64,000 nucleotides of DNA from Sarcophilus harrisii. Lineage: Eukaryota > Chordata > Mammalia > Dasyuromorphia > Dasyuridae. The stretch lies in NCBI RefSeq assembly GCF_902635505.1, contig NC_045427.1:519149665-519213664 (forward strand), read 5' to 3'. Positions 1 through 10,172 of this stretch are shown here, one piece after another (the stretch's first letter is position 1; every line of letters starts with the position of its first letter). A program made the position numbers and the translations under genes. Below the pieces are notes generated by a model, which was not told where the DNA came from, did no database searches, and saw only the letters and a program-made list of their open reading frames with translations.

Positions 1-104
1 GCAACACTTACCATAAATTGCAGAAAAATTGCTCACCTGCATTGGTGAGGCATTTACTCATCAGGATTCCTAACCAATAAAATCATAAATAGGGACCAAA
101 TAAA
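1..104 (+). repeat. Core-SINE fragment (MON1/MAR-like), cut by window start
   Basis: ATAAATTGCAGAAAAATTGC, then CACCTGCATTGGTGAGG and CCAATAAAATCATAAAT match the 3' half of a marsupial core-SINE. A fuller copy of the same family occurs at 7690-7960. Family name is from recall. Confidence 0.6.
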
Positions 105-469
105 TATATAATGAAACAAATATATAATGCAGATATTATATTCATACTATCTCTTCCTTATCTTCCAATTCATTATATGAAATCATAATAGTAAATGAAT
201 ATTTAGAAATCCTGCATGGGACTGAATGATGCCCTTCTTGGTATCCTGCTCAGCTTCTCTCCAGTCTTTTAATCAATAATAAACAGGCATTTATTGATTC
301 ATTCATTCATTTTAAATTTAATAAACCCGAAATAAAATGAGCATTTTTATACACAAAGTAGAAGAGAATTAGATGATTATACACAAAACTTGCTTTTCCT
401 CTTAAGTATATAATATATAATCCAATGTACAGCTTTCCCTTTTTGTCAAAAATTTTTAAAAACTCTATT
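105..469. other. No gene seen; AT-rich unassigned sequence
   Basis: No convincing coding signal or repeat family was recognised. A short ATTC run lies near 298-312. Confidence 0.5.
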
Positions 470-870
470 TTATTTTATTCTTAGTTTTTGTCCTTTCCCT
501 TCTACCACCCCCTTCCCAATTTCCACTGAGAATACAAGAAAAACAAAACCTGTAATAACATGAATAGTCAACCAAAGCAAAAATTGCCTATTGACCATGG
601 CAGTTTGCCCATCAATATGGATTTGCCTCTATCTATATTCTGAGTCTATCACTTGATCTATCATGGAAAAGTGAATAACATCCTTTTATCATAAGTCCTT
701 GGATTTGTGATTAATCGTGGTATTAAACAGAGTTTCTAAGCCTTACACAATTGTTTGTCCTTGCAGTATTCCAGAACACAACTTTCAAAGTTGTTCTGAT
801 TGTTTATTTCCTTCAATCCCTCCTTCAGTGCTTTTAAAATAATAACTTTTTATTAGTTTCCTTTGTCTCA
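470..870 (-). repeat. Old LINE 3'-end fragment
   Basis: Contains CTACCACCCCCTTCCC, TCTGAGTCTATCACTTGATC and ACACAATTGTTTGTCC in the order seen in antisense copies of an old marsupial LINE 3' end. The same section (GAGTCCATCACCTCT...) recurs at 1083-1185. Confidence 0.5.
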
Positions 871-1082
871 ATATTACCTAGCCATTCCCTATTGTCCCAA
901 ACAACCATGCTTTATAATAATTATTTTAAGAGTTTTCTATGTATTAAAAAATGCTTCAACGACCTTTTTTTTCTTTCATCTTTCATTTTTGGAGGAGTAA
1001 CATTTTCTCTAGTGCCCATTAAAGAAAACAACAAAAACAAAATGCTTAAAACAAATGTTATATTCAAGCAGAATAAATTCTA

Positions 1083-1185
1083 CATTTTGTCATCCAAAAA
1101 TGTCTTGAGTCCATCACCTCTCCCTGTCAGGAGATGGGTAGCGCTTCATCATCATTCCTTTGAGATGTCATTACGTTGATCAAAT
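1083..1185 (-). repeat. Second copy of the same old LINE fragment
   Basis: GAGTCCATCACCTCTCCCTG, then CAGGAGATGGGTAGCGC and CTTCATCATC are colinear with part of 470-870. Confidence 0.5.
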
Positions 1186-1770
1186 CAACAAGCAAACGTT
1201 AAGCTTTTTTTAAGTGCTAGGCATTGGGCTAAGGGCTACTGATACAGAGAAACAGAAAACAGTCTTTGTGCCCAAGGGAGTTTACAATGTAATGGTACAT
1301 TCAGCTTGCAGAGAGATACAAAGAAGATACAAGATAACCTTAGAGTAGAAGGCACCAGCACTTAGGGAGAGACAGGAAACGCTTCTTGCAGAAGGTGCCA
1401 TAGGAGCTATCTTGAAGCCAAGGGGGGATTATCAAGAGTGGCGGGGTGGCAAAGTAGATAGAGTGCCAGCCTTGGAGTCAGGAAGACTCCTCCTCCTGAG
1501 TTCAAATCTGACCTCAGACACTAACTGTGTTGACTCTGGACAAGTTTCTTAACCTTGTCTGCCTCAGTTTCCTCATCTGTGAAATGAACAGAAGGAAATG
1601 GCAAACCATTCCAGTATCTTTATCAAGAAAATCCCAAATAGGGTTGTACACAACTAAATAACCACAATAAAGAGTTTATAAGAAGCCAACGGTAAAGAGG
1701 GAGAGCACTCTAGGCAAAGGGATAGATAACAAGATATGAAGAGCAATAGGATGCAAGAAACCGCAAGTGG
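1186..1770 (-). repeat. L2-type LINE remnant, interrupted by a SINE
   Basis: AAGTGCTAGGCATTGGGCTA, GGAGTTTACAATGTAATG and CGCTTCTTGCAGAAGGTGCC are antisense L2 landmarks (1186-1435). The tail AGAGCACTCTAGGCAAAGGG continues at 1672-1770, beyond the inserted SINE. Confidence 0.6.
1436..1669 (+). repeat. tRNA-derived SINE (WSINE/MAR type), long form
   Basis: Shows the head GTGGCAAAGTAGATAGAGTG, GAGTTCAAATCTGACCTCAG (B-box region), CAGTTTCCTCATCTGTGAAA and GGAAATGGCAAACCATTCCA. It sits inside the L2 remnant, so it is younger than it. Confidence 0.85.
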
Positions 1771-2149
1771 ACGGCTGGCTGAGCCGTAGCATGCATGGAG
1801 ACAACAAACAGACTCACCTCCAGTTTTCCCAATACCACTCTCCGATTTCGGTGAATAAGCAGAAGGGAGGATGGGGCAGGCCAATGGAGGCCTCTGCTGA
1901 AGCTGGTTCCAAAGCTTTCCGGTCCTGCCTGGGTCCCCAGGTGCTAAGGTGCTGATGATGTAATCACACCTTGTGAATGCAAGGTTTAGTCTGTAAGAAG
2001 TCAGGAATCTCTGCAATGTAGGCACTAGGCACCAAGCCCACTCCTCCTTCCATTCAGCTGCCAGGCCACATAACCCCTGTTGCCCCAACCCAGAGAGATT
2101 TTAGTTCTCCTGGGTCCTAGAATAGCTCCCTTCTTTTCCTTTCTTTTCC
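1771..2149. other. No gene seen; unassigned
   Basis: Sequence of average composition with no repeat recognised. Short open frames exist on both strands but show no family resemblance. Confidence 0.4.
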
Positions 2150-2330
2150 ATTCACATAATACTTTAAAATTTACAAAGCACCCTACGAGGGGCAAAAGGT
2201 ATTGTCCACATTCTACAGACGAGGAAGTTGAGACAAAGTGGAGAGAGCTGATTTACATCAGTCATCTGACTCTGGATCAATTCTGCTTCCAGAATGCGAT
2301 GCCATCTCTCCTGACTGTTGGTCAGGGGAA
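2150..2330 (-). repeat. MIR-like core-SINE remnant
   Basis: CTTTAAAATTTACAAAGCAC, then CATTCTACAGACGAGGAAGT is the antisense MIR order (CACTTTACA...TTTACAGATGAGGAAACTGAG). Confidence 0.55.
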
Positions 2331-2420
2331 GGAGGATGTGGAGAGAGAAAAGCCATTATCTGAGACATCTCTTTGCCATAGAAGCCTCTGCTATATTCCA
2401 AGGCCAAGTAGCAACAATAA

Positions 2421-2436
2421 TTGTGTGTGTGTGTGG

Positions 2437-2469
<33 letters not shown>
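2421..2469. repeat. (TG)n microsatellite
   Basis: TG run with one GGGA interruption near 2435, followed by TTGGGGGG. Confidence 0.95.
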
Positions 2470-2604
2470 GGGGGGATTATCATGCAGTGGTTTGTCTCCA
2501 TTGTATCACGGGTCCCACATACCCACTTTTTCAGACCAGATGAGGGCCTTTCTCTCTGGCCCCTTTTGGGTCATCAGAGACAGAGTGTCTAAAACGCTCA
2601 GGCC

Positions 2605-2742
2605 AGTCCAACAATCAACAAGTATTTACTGAATACCACCTAGGAATGGGAAAATACAAAAGAAAACCAATATCAAAGTAGTCCCTGCTTCAGGTAACTT
2701 GCAATCTAATTGGGGGAATAATGTACTCTCTTACACACTGGG
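2605..2742 (-). repeat. L2/MIR-type remnant
   Basis: CAACAAGTATTTACTGAATA and TCCCTGCTTCAGGTAACTTG, then CAATCTAATTGGGGGAATAA match the head of antisense L2-type repeats seen many times in this window. Confidence 0.55.
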
Positions 2743-2945
2743 AAGCAGTGTGTGTGGTGGATAGAGAACTAGATTTGCATTTGTGGGTCTGAATTTGAAT
2801 CCAAGTTCTGTTATGATCAATGCTATCTTGGATGTCATTTCCCATCTATAGACTTCAGTTTCCTTCTTTGTAAAATGAGTGAATTGGATTAGATGATTCT
2901 AAATTCTTTCCAACTCTACTCTCACAGTCTTTCATAAAATAAAAA
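2743..2945 (+). repeat. MIR-like core-SINE
   Basis: GTGGATAGAGAACTAGATTT, then CAGTTTCCTTCTTTGTAAAA and GGATTAGATGATTCTAAATT give the order of a MIR/THER core-SINE. Confidence 0.65.
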
Positions 2946-3048
2946 GACAAGATAAGACAATGTAGAAATCAAGAAAATTACAAGAACCGGGCTGTGGCCA
3001 CAGACCATAGAGATGATAGGATCTAAAGGAAGAAATTCATCAAAGAGA

Positions 3049-3372
3049 GGTGGTGTGGTTAGTGGAAAGAGCATTAGAGATAAGGGTTCAAGCCTCAGCT
3101 CTGATATTTGGGACAGCTAGGAGGCACAGTGGTTAGAGTGTCAGATCTAGAGTCAAAGAAGACCCCTCTTCATGAGTTCAAATCTGGCCTCAGATACTTA
3201 ATAGCTGCGTGACTCTGGGCAAGTCATCTAACCCTGTTTGCTTCAGTTTCCCCATTTGTCAAATGAGCTAGAGAAGGAAATGGCAAATCACTCCAATATC
3301 TCTGCCAAGAAAACTACAAATGGAGTCATGAAGAATCAGACATGACTGAAAATAACTCAGCAACAAGAAAGT
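3049..3372 (+). repeat. SINE inserted in a MIR-like fragment
   Basis: A MIR-like head (GGTTAGTGGAAAGAGCATTA, 3049-3108) is cut at 3109 by a complete SINE (ACAGCTAGGAGGCACAGTGG ... CAGTTTCCCCATTTGTCAAA ... GACATGACTGAAAATAACTC) that ends near 3370. Confidence 0.8.
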
Positions 3373-3788
3373 CAGACAAGTATCCAAAACAATATGACAG
3401 CAGGAACTTGGGATGGTTCTCTATGGTGACTAGAAGCTGCCGCCATACAACCCTCTTGTACTATATCTTGTGCACAACATAAATAAAAAGCTTTCATTCT
3501 GATAAAGAGTTAAGACAAATGAAAAATAACTACAAAAGAGGTCCATAGTGATAATGTGGATGAGAGAGGTAGTTGTTTCCAGAAAGTTCCTGTTTATAAT
3601 GAAAAGATATATATTGTCTCAGGGACCAGGTAACTCGGCCACATCTGTTAGCATAGATTTGTTTGTTAAATTAGCAGTCACCTTGGAGAACGAGTAACAG
3701 TAAAATCTGGTCAGATAAGATTGGATAAAAGGGCATGGAAGAAGGAGGTTAGTAAAGCGCTAAAGCATGAAATCTGACCTAGAATTAT
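3373..3788. other. No gene seen; possible faint L2 remnant
   Basis: Mostly unassigned. 3540-3760 has weak antisense-L2 flavour but too little to call. Confidence 0.3.
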
Positions 3789-3986
3789 TATTTAGTCATT
3801 TCAGTCATGTTCATTCCATTTGGAGTTTTCTTGGCAAAGATACTGGAGAGGTTTGCCATTTCCTTCTCCAGTTCATTTTCCAGATAAGGAAACTGAGGCA
3901 AACAGGGTTAAGTGACTTGCCCAGGATCATACAGATAAATCTTCCCGACTCCAGGTCCAGACCACTATCTATTTTATCCCCAATGG
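3789..3986 (-). repeat. tRNA-derived SINE, long form
   Basis: Antisense landmarks in order: TTTGGAGTTTTCTTGGCAAA, GGTTTGCCATTTCCTTCTCC, ACTGAGGCAAACAGGGTTAA and GTGACTTGCCCAGGATCATA. Confidence 0.85.
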
Positions 3987-4551
3987 AGAATAGGTCTGTG
4001 GTAAGTGCCTATAGAGAGAGGAGTCTAGTGTGTCAGAGAGCATTGAACATCTGGGATCTATATTGGAAAGATATGTGGTTCCAACACAGACCTGGAATCT
4101 GTGTTGGAAAGGTCTGAAATCTATATTGTGGGGAAGATATCAGGAGAAACATAAAGAAGGTGGAGGTGAGAAGAAATAGGGGACCCGTGGGTCCAAAAAC
4201 AAACCATCTAATTTAGAAATTTGCCCAGAGTTGATTCTTATGATCAAGGGGGTCTTGCAGTCAGAAAGAATCAAGGCAGAAGAGTACAAAGGGTAACATA
4301 TTGTAAAGCTCCTTGTTCTTAGCATTCAGAGTCTTGAGGGACCCACAGAATTTGGGGCAAATCCCTTAACATTTCATAGAATAAGGTCCTGACCACACTG
4401 GCAATTGAGGGAAGAGCCCCTGAAATATGGCCATCTGTAGAGGAAGAAATTGGGCTACCAAAAGTACTGATTCACCCAGACTGGCTGGGTCTCAATTTTC
4501 CCCTTGTAAATAATCTAGTTGTCCTAGATTAGGCTCTCCTAAGGGTGATTA

Positions 4552-4552
<1 letters not shown>
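3987..4552. other. No gene seen; unassigned, contains a perfect hairpin
   Basis: No repeat recognised. At 4081-4107 CCAACACAGA and TCTGTGTTGG form a perfect 10-bp inverted repeat with a 7-base spacer. The word ATCTATATTG recurs at about 4058 and 4118. Confidence 0.4.

Positions 4553-4607
<55 letters not shown>
4553..4607. repeat. (TA)n microsatellite
   Basis: About 27 uninterrupted TA units. Confidence 0.95.
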
Positions 4608-4610
<3 letters not shown>

Positions 4611-4624
4611 TATTTCTATTTTTA

Positions 4625-4775
4625 TATACATGTGTATATTATATTTCAATAAATTGATTTCCTTTATAATTATCTTATTTTATTAAAACTTTAAAAACAT
4701 GAGAAGGGGGCTGTAAGCTTCACCAGCCTTTCAGTGGGGTCAACGACACAAAAAAGGATTAAGAATCTTTGGAAG
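4625..4775 (+). mobile_element. hAT-type DNA transposon fragment
   Basis: TTTCAATAAATTGATTTCCT, then GAAGGGGGCTGTAAGCTTCA and ACAAAAAAGGATTAAGAATC is colinear with the copy at 32406-32627 and antisense to those at 28990-29195 and 36999-37189. Confidence 0.6.
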
Positions 4776-5520
4776 AAATGAACTCTACAATTCTACGTAA
4801 AACAGGTTTTCTTGCTAATGTTAGGGACAAAAAAAAAGGTTGCCCAACTCATTGATAGATAGTGCCCTCTGCCGGAGATGAAGCATCACGTCCTTGAAGT
4901 TAGATTGAGTTCCCAAACACCGCCCTCCCTCACCCCGAAACAGGACAATACGGGCCATAAATTTATTTGAATGACTTTCCTTAGTAAACAGGGCCTTGTA
5001 GATGCAGCCGGATTAAATGTCCTCTTGGCCCCACGGAAAATAGCGTCTAGCCAGAACGATGTCTTATCTCTGGGAGTTTATGTTTCGGGGAAATAAGCTA
5101 AGCACATTGCCTCCCCACTGAGAAGTGGGACAATGGCCCTGCCTGAGCAGTCCCTGATATTATATCTGCTGTCTGGGGGAAGGAGAGGCTGCCGTATAAA
5201 CAACTCTTCGATAAACATTCCTCCCAAGGTCTGGAGATAGCGGGGCTCGGGGCGGAGGGCTCCCAGCGGAAACTCGGCCCGACGGCTGGAATTCCCATCC
5301 GCGCAGAGCGGGGTGCTCCGTGGACGGCCCGGAATGGAAGTCTAAAACCCCAAAAAAGAGTCTGAGAGTGGGTAAAAGAGAGCCCCTTCTGGGGTCGGCA
5401 CTGCGGGAGACGAGGTTTTCGTGTGATTTCTCTGCTCCAAAACCTACACCGGCTCTCTTGTCAAATGAAATCACAGAATCGTAGCACGTTGTGGTGACGA
5501 GTTATGTAGTATGTTATAAA
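4776..5520. other. Unassigned block with a short CpG-rich core
   Basis: No repeat family recognised. At 5219-5335 about 14 CpGs fall in some 115 bp (GCGGGGCTCGGGGCGGAGGG and CGCGCAGAGCGGGG), unusual for this AT-rich window. Forkhead-like TAAACA cores lie at about 5195-5215 (TATAAACAAC, GATAAACATT). It could be an enhancer or a promoter of an untracked transcript. The open frames across it are on both strands and unrelated to any family I know. Confidence 0.4.
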
Positions 5521-5758
5521 TGGGCCCAATTGTGCAGTGGATAGTGCCGGCCTGGAGTCAAGAAGGTCTGAATTCAAATCCAGCCTCGGACACTTATGTG
5601 ACCCTGGGCAAGTCCCTTAGTTCTGTTTCCCTTGGTTTCCTTATCTGTAACATGAGCTGGAGAAGGAAATGGCAAACCCCTCCAGGATCTTTGCCAAGAG
5701 AACTCCAAATGGGGTCATAAAAAGTCAGACGTGATTAAAAAGACCAAACAACAAGAAA
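5521..5758 (+). repeat. tRNA-derived SINE, long form
   Basis: Head TTGTGCAGTGGATAGTGCCG, AATTCAAATCCAGCCTCGGA, then GAGCTGGAGAAGGAAATGGC and CCAAATGGGGTCATAAAAAG. Confidence 0.85.
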
Positions 5759-5784
5759 TATAATCATTGTATGAGCTCAGAGGA

Positions 5785-5910
5785 CTAAACTCTGGCTCAT
5801 TCAAGGTCCTCTTGAATATTCTGGCCCCCAACCTGACTTTTTTGCCGCTCCCTGACAAAACCCACCTAACTCCATTCTTCTAATCGCCTCTGAGTCCTGT
5901 CTCCCCCTTT
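5785..5910 (+). repeat. L2 fragment
   Basis: TTCAAGGTCCTCTTGAATAT, then TCTGGCCCCCAACCTGACTT follows the L2 3' order (CAAGGCCCTCCACAATCTGGCCCC in the family). Confidence 0.55.
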
Positions 5911-6480
5911 GTTTTTCCTGTCCCACCCGTGGATGTTCCCCAATGTAGAGGGAGTGTGTCTGGGTATGGTGACTGAGTGTGCATGGTGCACATGTGTGCA
6001 TGCCCCGGACGGTGTGTCTGTGTGAACACAGGAATGCTCACCAGCCCGAGATGCTCCTCAAGACCCTGGCCAGAATGGTGAGGTTTCGGGGCTTCCATGG
6101 GGAAAGTGCAGCAAGGTCCCCGTAGGACACTTCCAGGCTGTGATCCCACTGAGTGACAGGCTGGTTAAATGCCTAAGTCCGGGATCAGGGCCCGGATGGC
6201 AGGCATTGTCCCTGCAGCTGGGGGGGATTTGGGGTCCTCTGAGTCAGAGGCCATCAGAGCAGGCCCTTATTTTCTCAGGTGAGAATCTCAGTTCCCCACT
6301 GGGTCACAGAGAGTTTATCCCCATGGGCGACAGAACATCCTGGAAGGGGGGGAGAAGAGGGCCAGTTCCCCAGAAAGCCTCTGTGGGCAAGGCAGCCTTG
6401 GGCCTGAATTCCTGGGCTGAAAGCAGAGAGACAGCCTGACAGAGGGGGAAGGACACAGAATGCAAGCCATCCGGTGGGAG
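5911..6480. other. No gene seen; unassigned, GC-moderate
   Basis: A TG/CA-rich patch (GTGTGCATGGTGCACATGTG, about 5977-5996) is followed by ordinary unique sequence. Overlapping short frames occur on both strands with no recognisable protein. Confidence 0.4.
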
Positions 6481-6765
6481 TTACATCCATTTGGTCCCTG
6501 GCACTCTATCCACTGTGCCACCTAGTGGCCTACATCTGCTACTTCCTGGCTATATGACCAAGAACACCCTTCCCTTTACTTCTGTTTCTCAATTTCTCCG
6601 ATTAGAAAATAAAGGATAACACGGGTTCCAATCCCAGCTCCGCCACTTAATACCGTTGTGATCGAGGGCAAAGCACTTTACGTCTGTTCCTCAGTTTCCC
6701 CATCTGTAAGATAAGGGTGTGGACTAAAAGATTCCCAAGATCCTTCCCCTTCCAAATTCTCAATA
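6481..6765. repeat. SINE head (-) next to a MIR copy (+)
   Basis: 6493-6527 carries an antisense SINE head (CACTCTATCCACTGTGCCAC). 6600-6765 is a forward MIR (GGTTCCAATCCCAGCTCCGC, TTCCTCAGTTTCCCCATCTG). Confidence 0.65.
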
Positions 6766-7199
6766 AGTCTGATGGCTCCAGCCACCTCTTTCCTTCGTCC
6801 TTCATGCTTTCTTGGTGTGGTCACGCCTTTGTGTTGAGTGCCTGTTGGGTATAGGTGTCCATTTTATGGGGGAGACAGAGTACACGCAAACAAAAACTTC
6901 TTTATATGTTACTTTATAAGCATTCACATTTCATGTAATCCAAAAAGAATCCCCATAATATTTATCATCCAGATGGCACAACTCAGCCCCTGGTTAGATA
7001 CAAACTTGGGACAGTCTGGTCAGACTAGGTCACTTCCCCCAAAGGCAGAGAGGAGGAACAGAAACAGGCAGAAATTCCAGATGAATCCCTAGGCAGAACC
7101 ACTGGGGCCCACCCCAGCATGAATCTAAGTTACTCCTGATTAGTAGCTTTATTCTGGGGTACTTGGGTCCGACACTGGTGCATTTGTACAGGGCTGTTT
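6766..7199. other. No gene seen; unassigned
   Basis: Ordinary unique-looking sequence. A faint MIR resemblance at 6890-6990 was not strong enough to call. Confidence 0.35.
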
Positions 7200-7433
7200 A
7201 GTTGTTGGTCAGCCATTTACGGCTACTTTTAACCCCATTTGGGCTTTTCTTAGCAAAGATCATGGAAGGGTTTGCAAGCTTCATGTCCAGCTCATTTTAC
7301 AGAAGAAGAAATGGAGGCAAACAAAGTTAAGTGATTTGCCCAAGATCACAGTTAGTATCTTAGGTTAAACTTGAACTCCGATGAATCAGCCTGGACTCCC
7401 AGTTCTCTGTCCACAGCACCACCTAGTGCCCAA
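7200..7433 (-). repeat. tRNA-derived SINE, long form
   Basis: Antisense order: CCCATTTGGGCTTTTCTTAG, GCTCATTTTACAGAAGAAGA, AAGTGATTTGCCCAAGATCA and CACAGCACCACCTAGTGCCC. Confidence 0.85.
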
Positions 7434-7439
7434 AGGAGT

Positions 7440-7684
7440 CAATTTATTCTTGGTATAATATGAGATGGGATTTTTTTTTTTCATTTTATGTTGTTTTTTT
7501 TTAAAGTCGTTACTAGTATATATATATTTGGATTTAACATATATTTTAGCATATTTAACATATATTGGATTACTTGCCATTGTGGGGAGGAGTGGGAAAT
7601 TTGGAACACAAGGTTTTGCAAGAGTCAATGTTGAAAAATTATCCATACATATGTTTTGAAAATAAAAGCTTTAATAAAAAATAC
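7440..7684 (+). repeat. LINE-1 3' UTR and tail (type A)
   Basis: TGGATTACTTGCCATTGTGG, AATTTGGAACACAAGGTTTT, GTCAATGTTGAAAAATTATC and GAAAATAAAAGCTTTAATAA, then A-rich tail. The same tail occurs at 16300-16442, 27745-27822 and 36140-36247. Confidence 0.8.
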
Positions 7685-7689
7685 AAAGA

Positions 7690-7960
7690 AGTGACTGGTA
7701 TAAGTCCATGGAGAGCCAGCAAACAGGAAAATCTTGGTTCACATACTGTCTCTGCGATCCTGAGTGAGTCACACAATCTTCGTGCTTTAGTCAATACTGG
7801 AAAACGATAAATGGCAGAGAAATCGCCAACCTTCATTGTTAGAAGGCATTCCCTTATCTGGGAACTCCCTATTTCAATTAAACCAAAGGCCCAATCCTTC
7901 TCCATATCTCTATCAAGTACTCCACATCATCAGTTCCATAACAGGGAGCCACTAGCACAG
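7690..7960 (+). repeat. Core-SINE (MON1/MAR-like)
   Basis: GGAGAGCCAGCAAACAGGAA, CACATACTGTCTCTGCGATC, GCAGAGAAATCGCCAACCTT and GAACTCCCTATTTCAATTAA give the full family order; the last part matches 1-104. Confidence 0.55.
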
Positions 7961-8149
7961 GTCTCCCAAGGTGAAGTGATGTACTCCCCCCCACTCCCTG
8001 CCAAGATCCATAGACCATCTACTCCAACTCCTTTGCTCAGAGCAGGAACTACCATGAGGCCCCCTTTCAGGGCCTGGTAACCTCTGATTCTCCATATTCT
8101 CCTTGTACCCCGAGAGGACTTTGTTTCTAATCCTGTGCTACTCCAAAGA

Positions 8150-8665
8150 ATGTTGCTATAATTTTTGCGTGTGTGCATACGACTTTTCCTTTTCTCAAAA
8201 CAATCTCATCTGATTTGCATTGGAAACATCCAAGAAGAGCAAAATGTGTTTTCTTCTCTGTTCCTTGGGTCATTGCAATTAACCTGAGTTCAGTTCCTTA
8301 TTGTAGACATTATGTATAAAGTTCTCCTGGTTCTGTTTTCTTTGCTCTACATAAATCCATGTAAGTCTTTTTATGTTTCTCCAAAGTATCTTACATTCAC
8401 GTTTTTATAATACAATAATAAACTATTATATTCAAATATCACATTTTGCTCAATTTTTGCCCCATACATTGGCAAATACGTTGTATTAAATTTTCATACT
8501 ACTATAAAAATGTTGCTATGATTATTTTTGTGTTTATAGAATCTTTCATTCTGTTTTTGACATTGGAAGTATATGATGTGAAATGGGATCACAAGATCTA
8601 AGAATTTGAAGGGTTTAAAAGGCACATTTCTTGCATAGGTCCAAACTGCTTTCTAGAATCCTTAG
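8150..8665 (-). repeat. Old LINE-1 fragment (ORF2 3' part)
   Basis: CTCCTGGTTCTGTTTTCTTT (8325), TAAATCCATGTAAGTCTTTT, then GGGATCACAAGATCTAAGAA and GTCCAAACTGCTTTCTAGAA follow the antisense order of the LINE-1 C-terminal region. Well decayed. Confidence 0.5.
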
Positions 8666-8810
8666 ACCAATGACCAAAATCACTTAACTTCTCTAAGGCT
8701 TGGTTTCCTTTTCTATAAAGTGGGAATAATTTGTACTACCTATCTAATGGATTCCTATCTAGAATGACCAAAATGAGGTAAAGTATGTGGAAAGCGTTTT
8801 GTAACCAGAT
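8666..8810 (+). repeat. MIR fragment
   Basis: CACTTAACTTCTCTAAGGCT, then TTTCTATAAAGTGGGAATAA and a degraded GGTAAAGTATGTGGAAAGCG. Confidence 0.6.
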
Positions 8811-9160
8811 CCTACTAAGTCCTTTTAAATCAAGTCAGAGGAATAAAAACATCCTGGAGCAATGGAAGCACTGCTTTCTGAGCATGAGGGATGCTCCACC
8901 TGCTGCCATGTGGAAGAAGCCAGGGTACTTTCTGTTGGAAAAGGCTGATATTTTGCTCCCTGATTCCAAGTACCTGGAGATTTTCAGTAAATATGCAACA
9001 TCAGAAAGGGGAATCCTTCATTTGGCTTCTGAGCTGGAGCTGAGAATGCTTACAAAACCAATAACTAAAAGATTCAGCCTTTTCCTTCTTTATGGTCAGG
9101 AGGAGCTGCCATGAGCCTTCTCAGGGTAAAATAGGAAATTCAAATGTTCTCACCTCAAGA
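8811..9160. other. No gene recognised; unassigned
   Basis: A 109-codon open frame (8785-9114, +) covers much of it but begins inside MIR sequence and has no recognisable domain, so it is treated as chance. No repeat seen from 8830 on. Confidence 0.35.
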
Positions 9161-9480
9161 GGACAGGTAGCATAGTGCATGGAGCACTGAAACTAGAGTC
9201 AGTTCGAATATGACTTTTGACACAATAGCTATATATGATCTCCATCCTCCTCAGAGCAAGCCTTGGAATCAAGAGGATTCGAATTCAAATCTCACGCCAG
9301 ATATTATCTGTATGGATTTCCCCACCCTCACCCCAATCACTTAATTTCTATGTTCCTCAGTTTCCTCAACTATAAAATGGGAATAATAATACTCCCTACC
9401 TCATAGAGTTGTTGTGAGGAGCTAATAATATTTGTAAAGTAGCTGGTACTCAGCCGGTACTTAATAAATGCTTGTTCCCT
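9161..9480 (+). repeat. MIR copies, back to back
   Basis: GAATTCAAATCTCACGCCAG, TTCCTCAGTTTCCTCAACTA, TAAAATGGGAATAATAATAC, GTTGTTGTGAGGAGCTAATA and CGGTACTTAATAAATGCTTG give a near-complete MIR 3' part. 9161-9230 holds a second, poorer head. Confidence 0.75.
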
Positions 9481-9679
9481 CCTCTTTCCTGAAATGAAAA
9501 ATGAACCTGCCATTACTGAGAGAGAGAGAGTAAAAATGTTCTACCTTCTTTTCTAGCTACTTTATCCTATCTCTGATCTTGCCCCACCAAAACTCAGCCT
9601 CAAAAAAAAAAAAAATAGTAATAGTAAAAGATCATTATTATTGCCTTTACTCTTGCTCATGTGTTGGAGAAAAGTCACA

Positions 9680-10065
9680 AAACTTTGCTAACTGGTTTCA
9701 CTACAAAATTTATGTTATACAATCTCCAGTGGACCCTCACTATGACAAAGCAATTTTTTATTCCTCTTTAATTTATTCTCACTCACTACAACAGCTTTGT
9801 TCATCTTTTTATCCCACGTTAAACTCACAGCTCCTTCTTCCTCCTACCCTTTCAGATGAGAATCTTGCCAGTGGAAAAAATTGAGGCCATTCTCTGAGAG
9901 CTCTTTCTTTTCCCTTTTATCCTCATCTCCCATCACTCAGAGGTCTTCTCCCACTATCTCCTCTTTCATCTCTGTCTTATATGAAGAGGTGAACACACCT
10001 CTTGCTAACACAAAATGTGTATGTATAAGTGATCCCATTCAATCCTGTCAGTCAGTAAACATTTA
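9680..10065 (+). repeat. L2 LINE fragment (coding part)
   Basis: AATTTATTCTCACTCACTAC, AATTGAGGCCATTCTCTGAG and GAAGAGGTGAACACACCTCT follow the sense order of the L2 reverse-transcriptase region (KIEAIRQE, DEEV-type motifs). Confidence 0.6.
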
Positions 10066-10172
10066 TTAAGTTTCTACTCTGTACCACTCTGTACACATGA
10101 GTGTACTCATGTACACTCTATGTAACATAGAGCACTATGTTAAGCTCTAGGGATACCAAAAGAGCTAAAATA
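10066..10172 (-). repeat. L2/MIR-type remnant with clustered inverted repeats
   Basis: AACATTTATTAAGTTTCTAC ... AGCTCTAGGGATACC. Within it three interlocking perfect inverted repeats fall in 38 bp: ACATGAGT/ACTCATGT (10095-10112), GAGTGTAC/GTACACTC (10099-10118) and CTCTATG/CATAGAG (10116-10132). Confidence 0.5.

Noticed and set aside
1436-1540. tRNA-like A and B box words at SINE heads
   Set aside because: These are internal promoters of tRNA-derived SINEs, not tRNA genes; no cloverleaf with an acceptor stem was found.
2080-2592. 170-codon frame on +
   Set aside because: Runs through a MIR remnant and the (TG)n run; Val-Cys repeats come from the microsatellite.
5098-5474. Two overlapping minus-strand frames in the CpG-rich block
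   Set aside because: No recognised domain; open frames are expected in GC-rich DNA where stop codons are rare.
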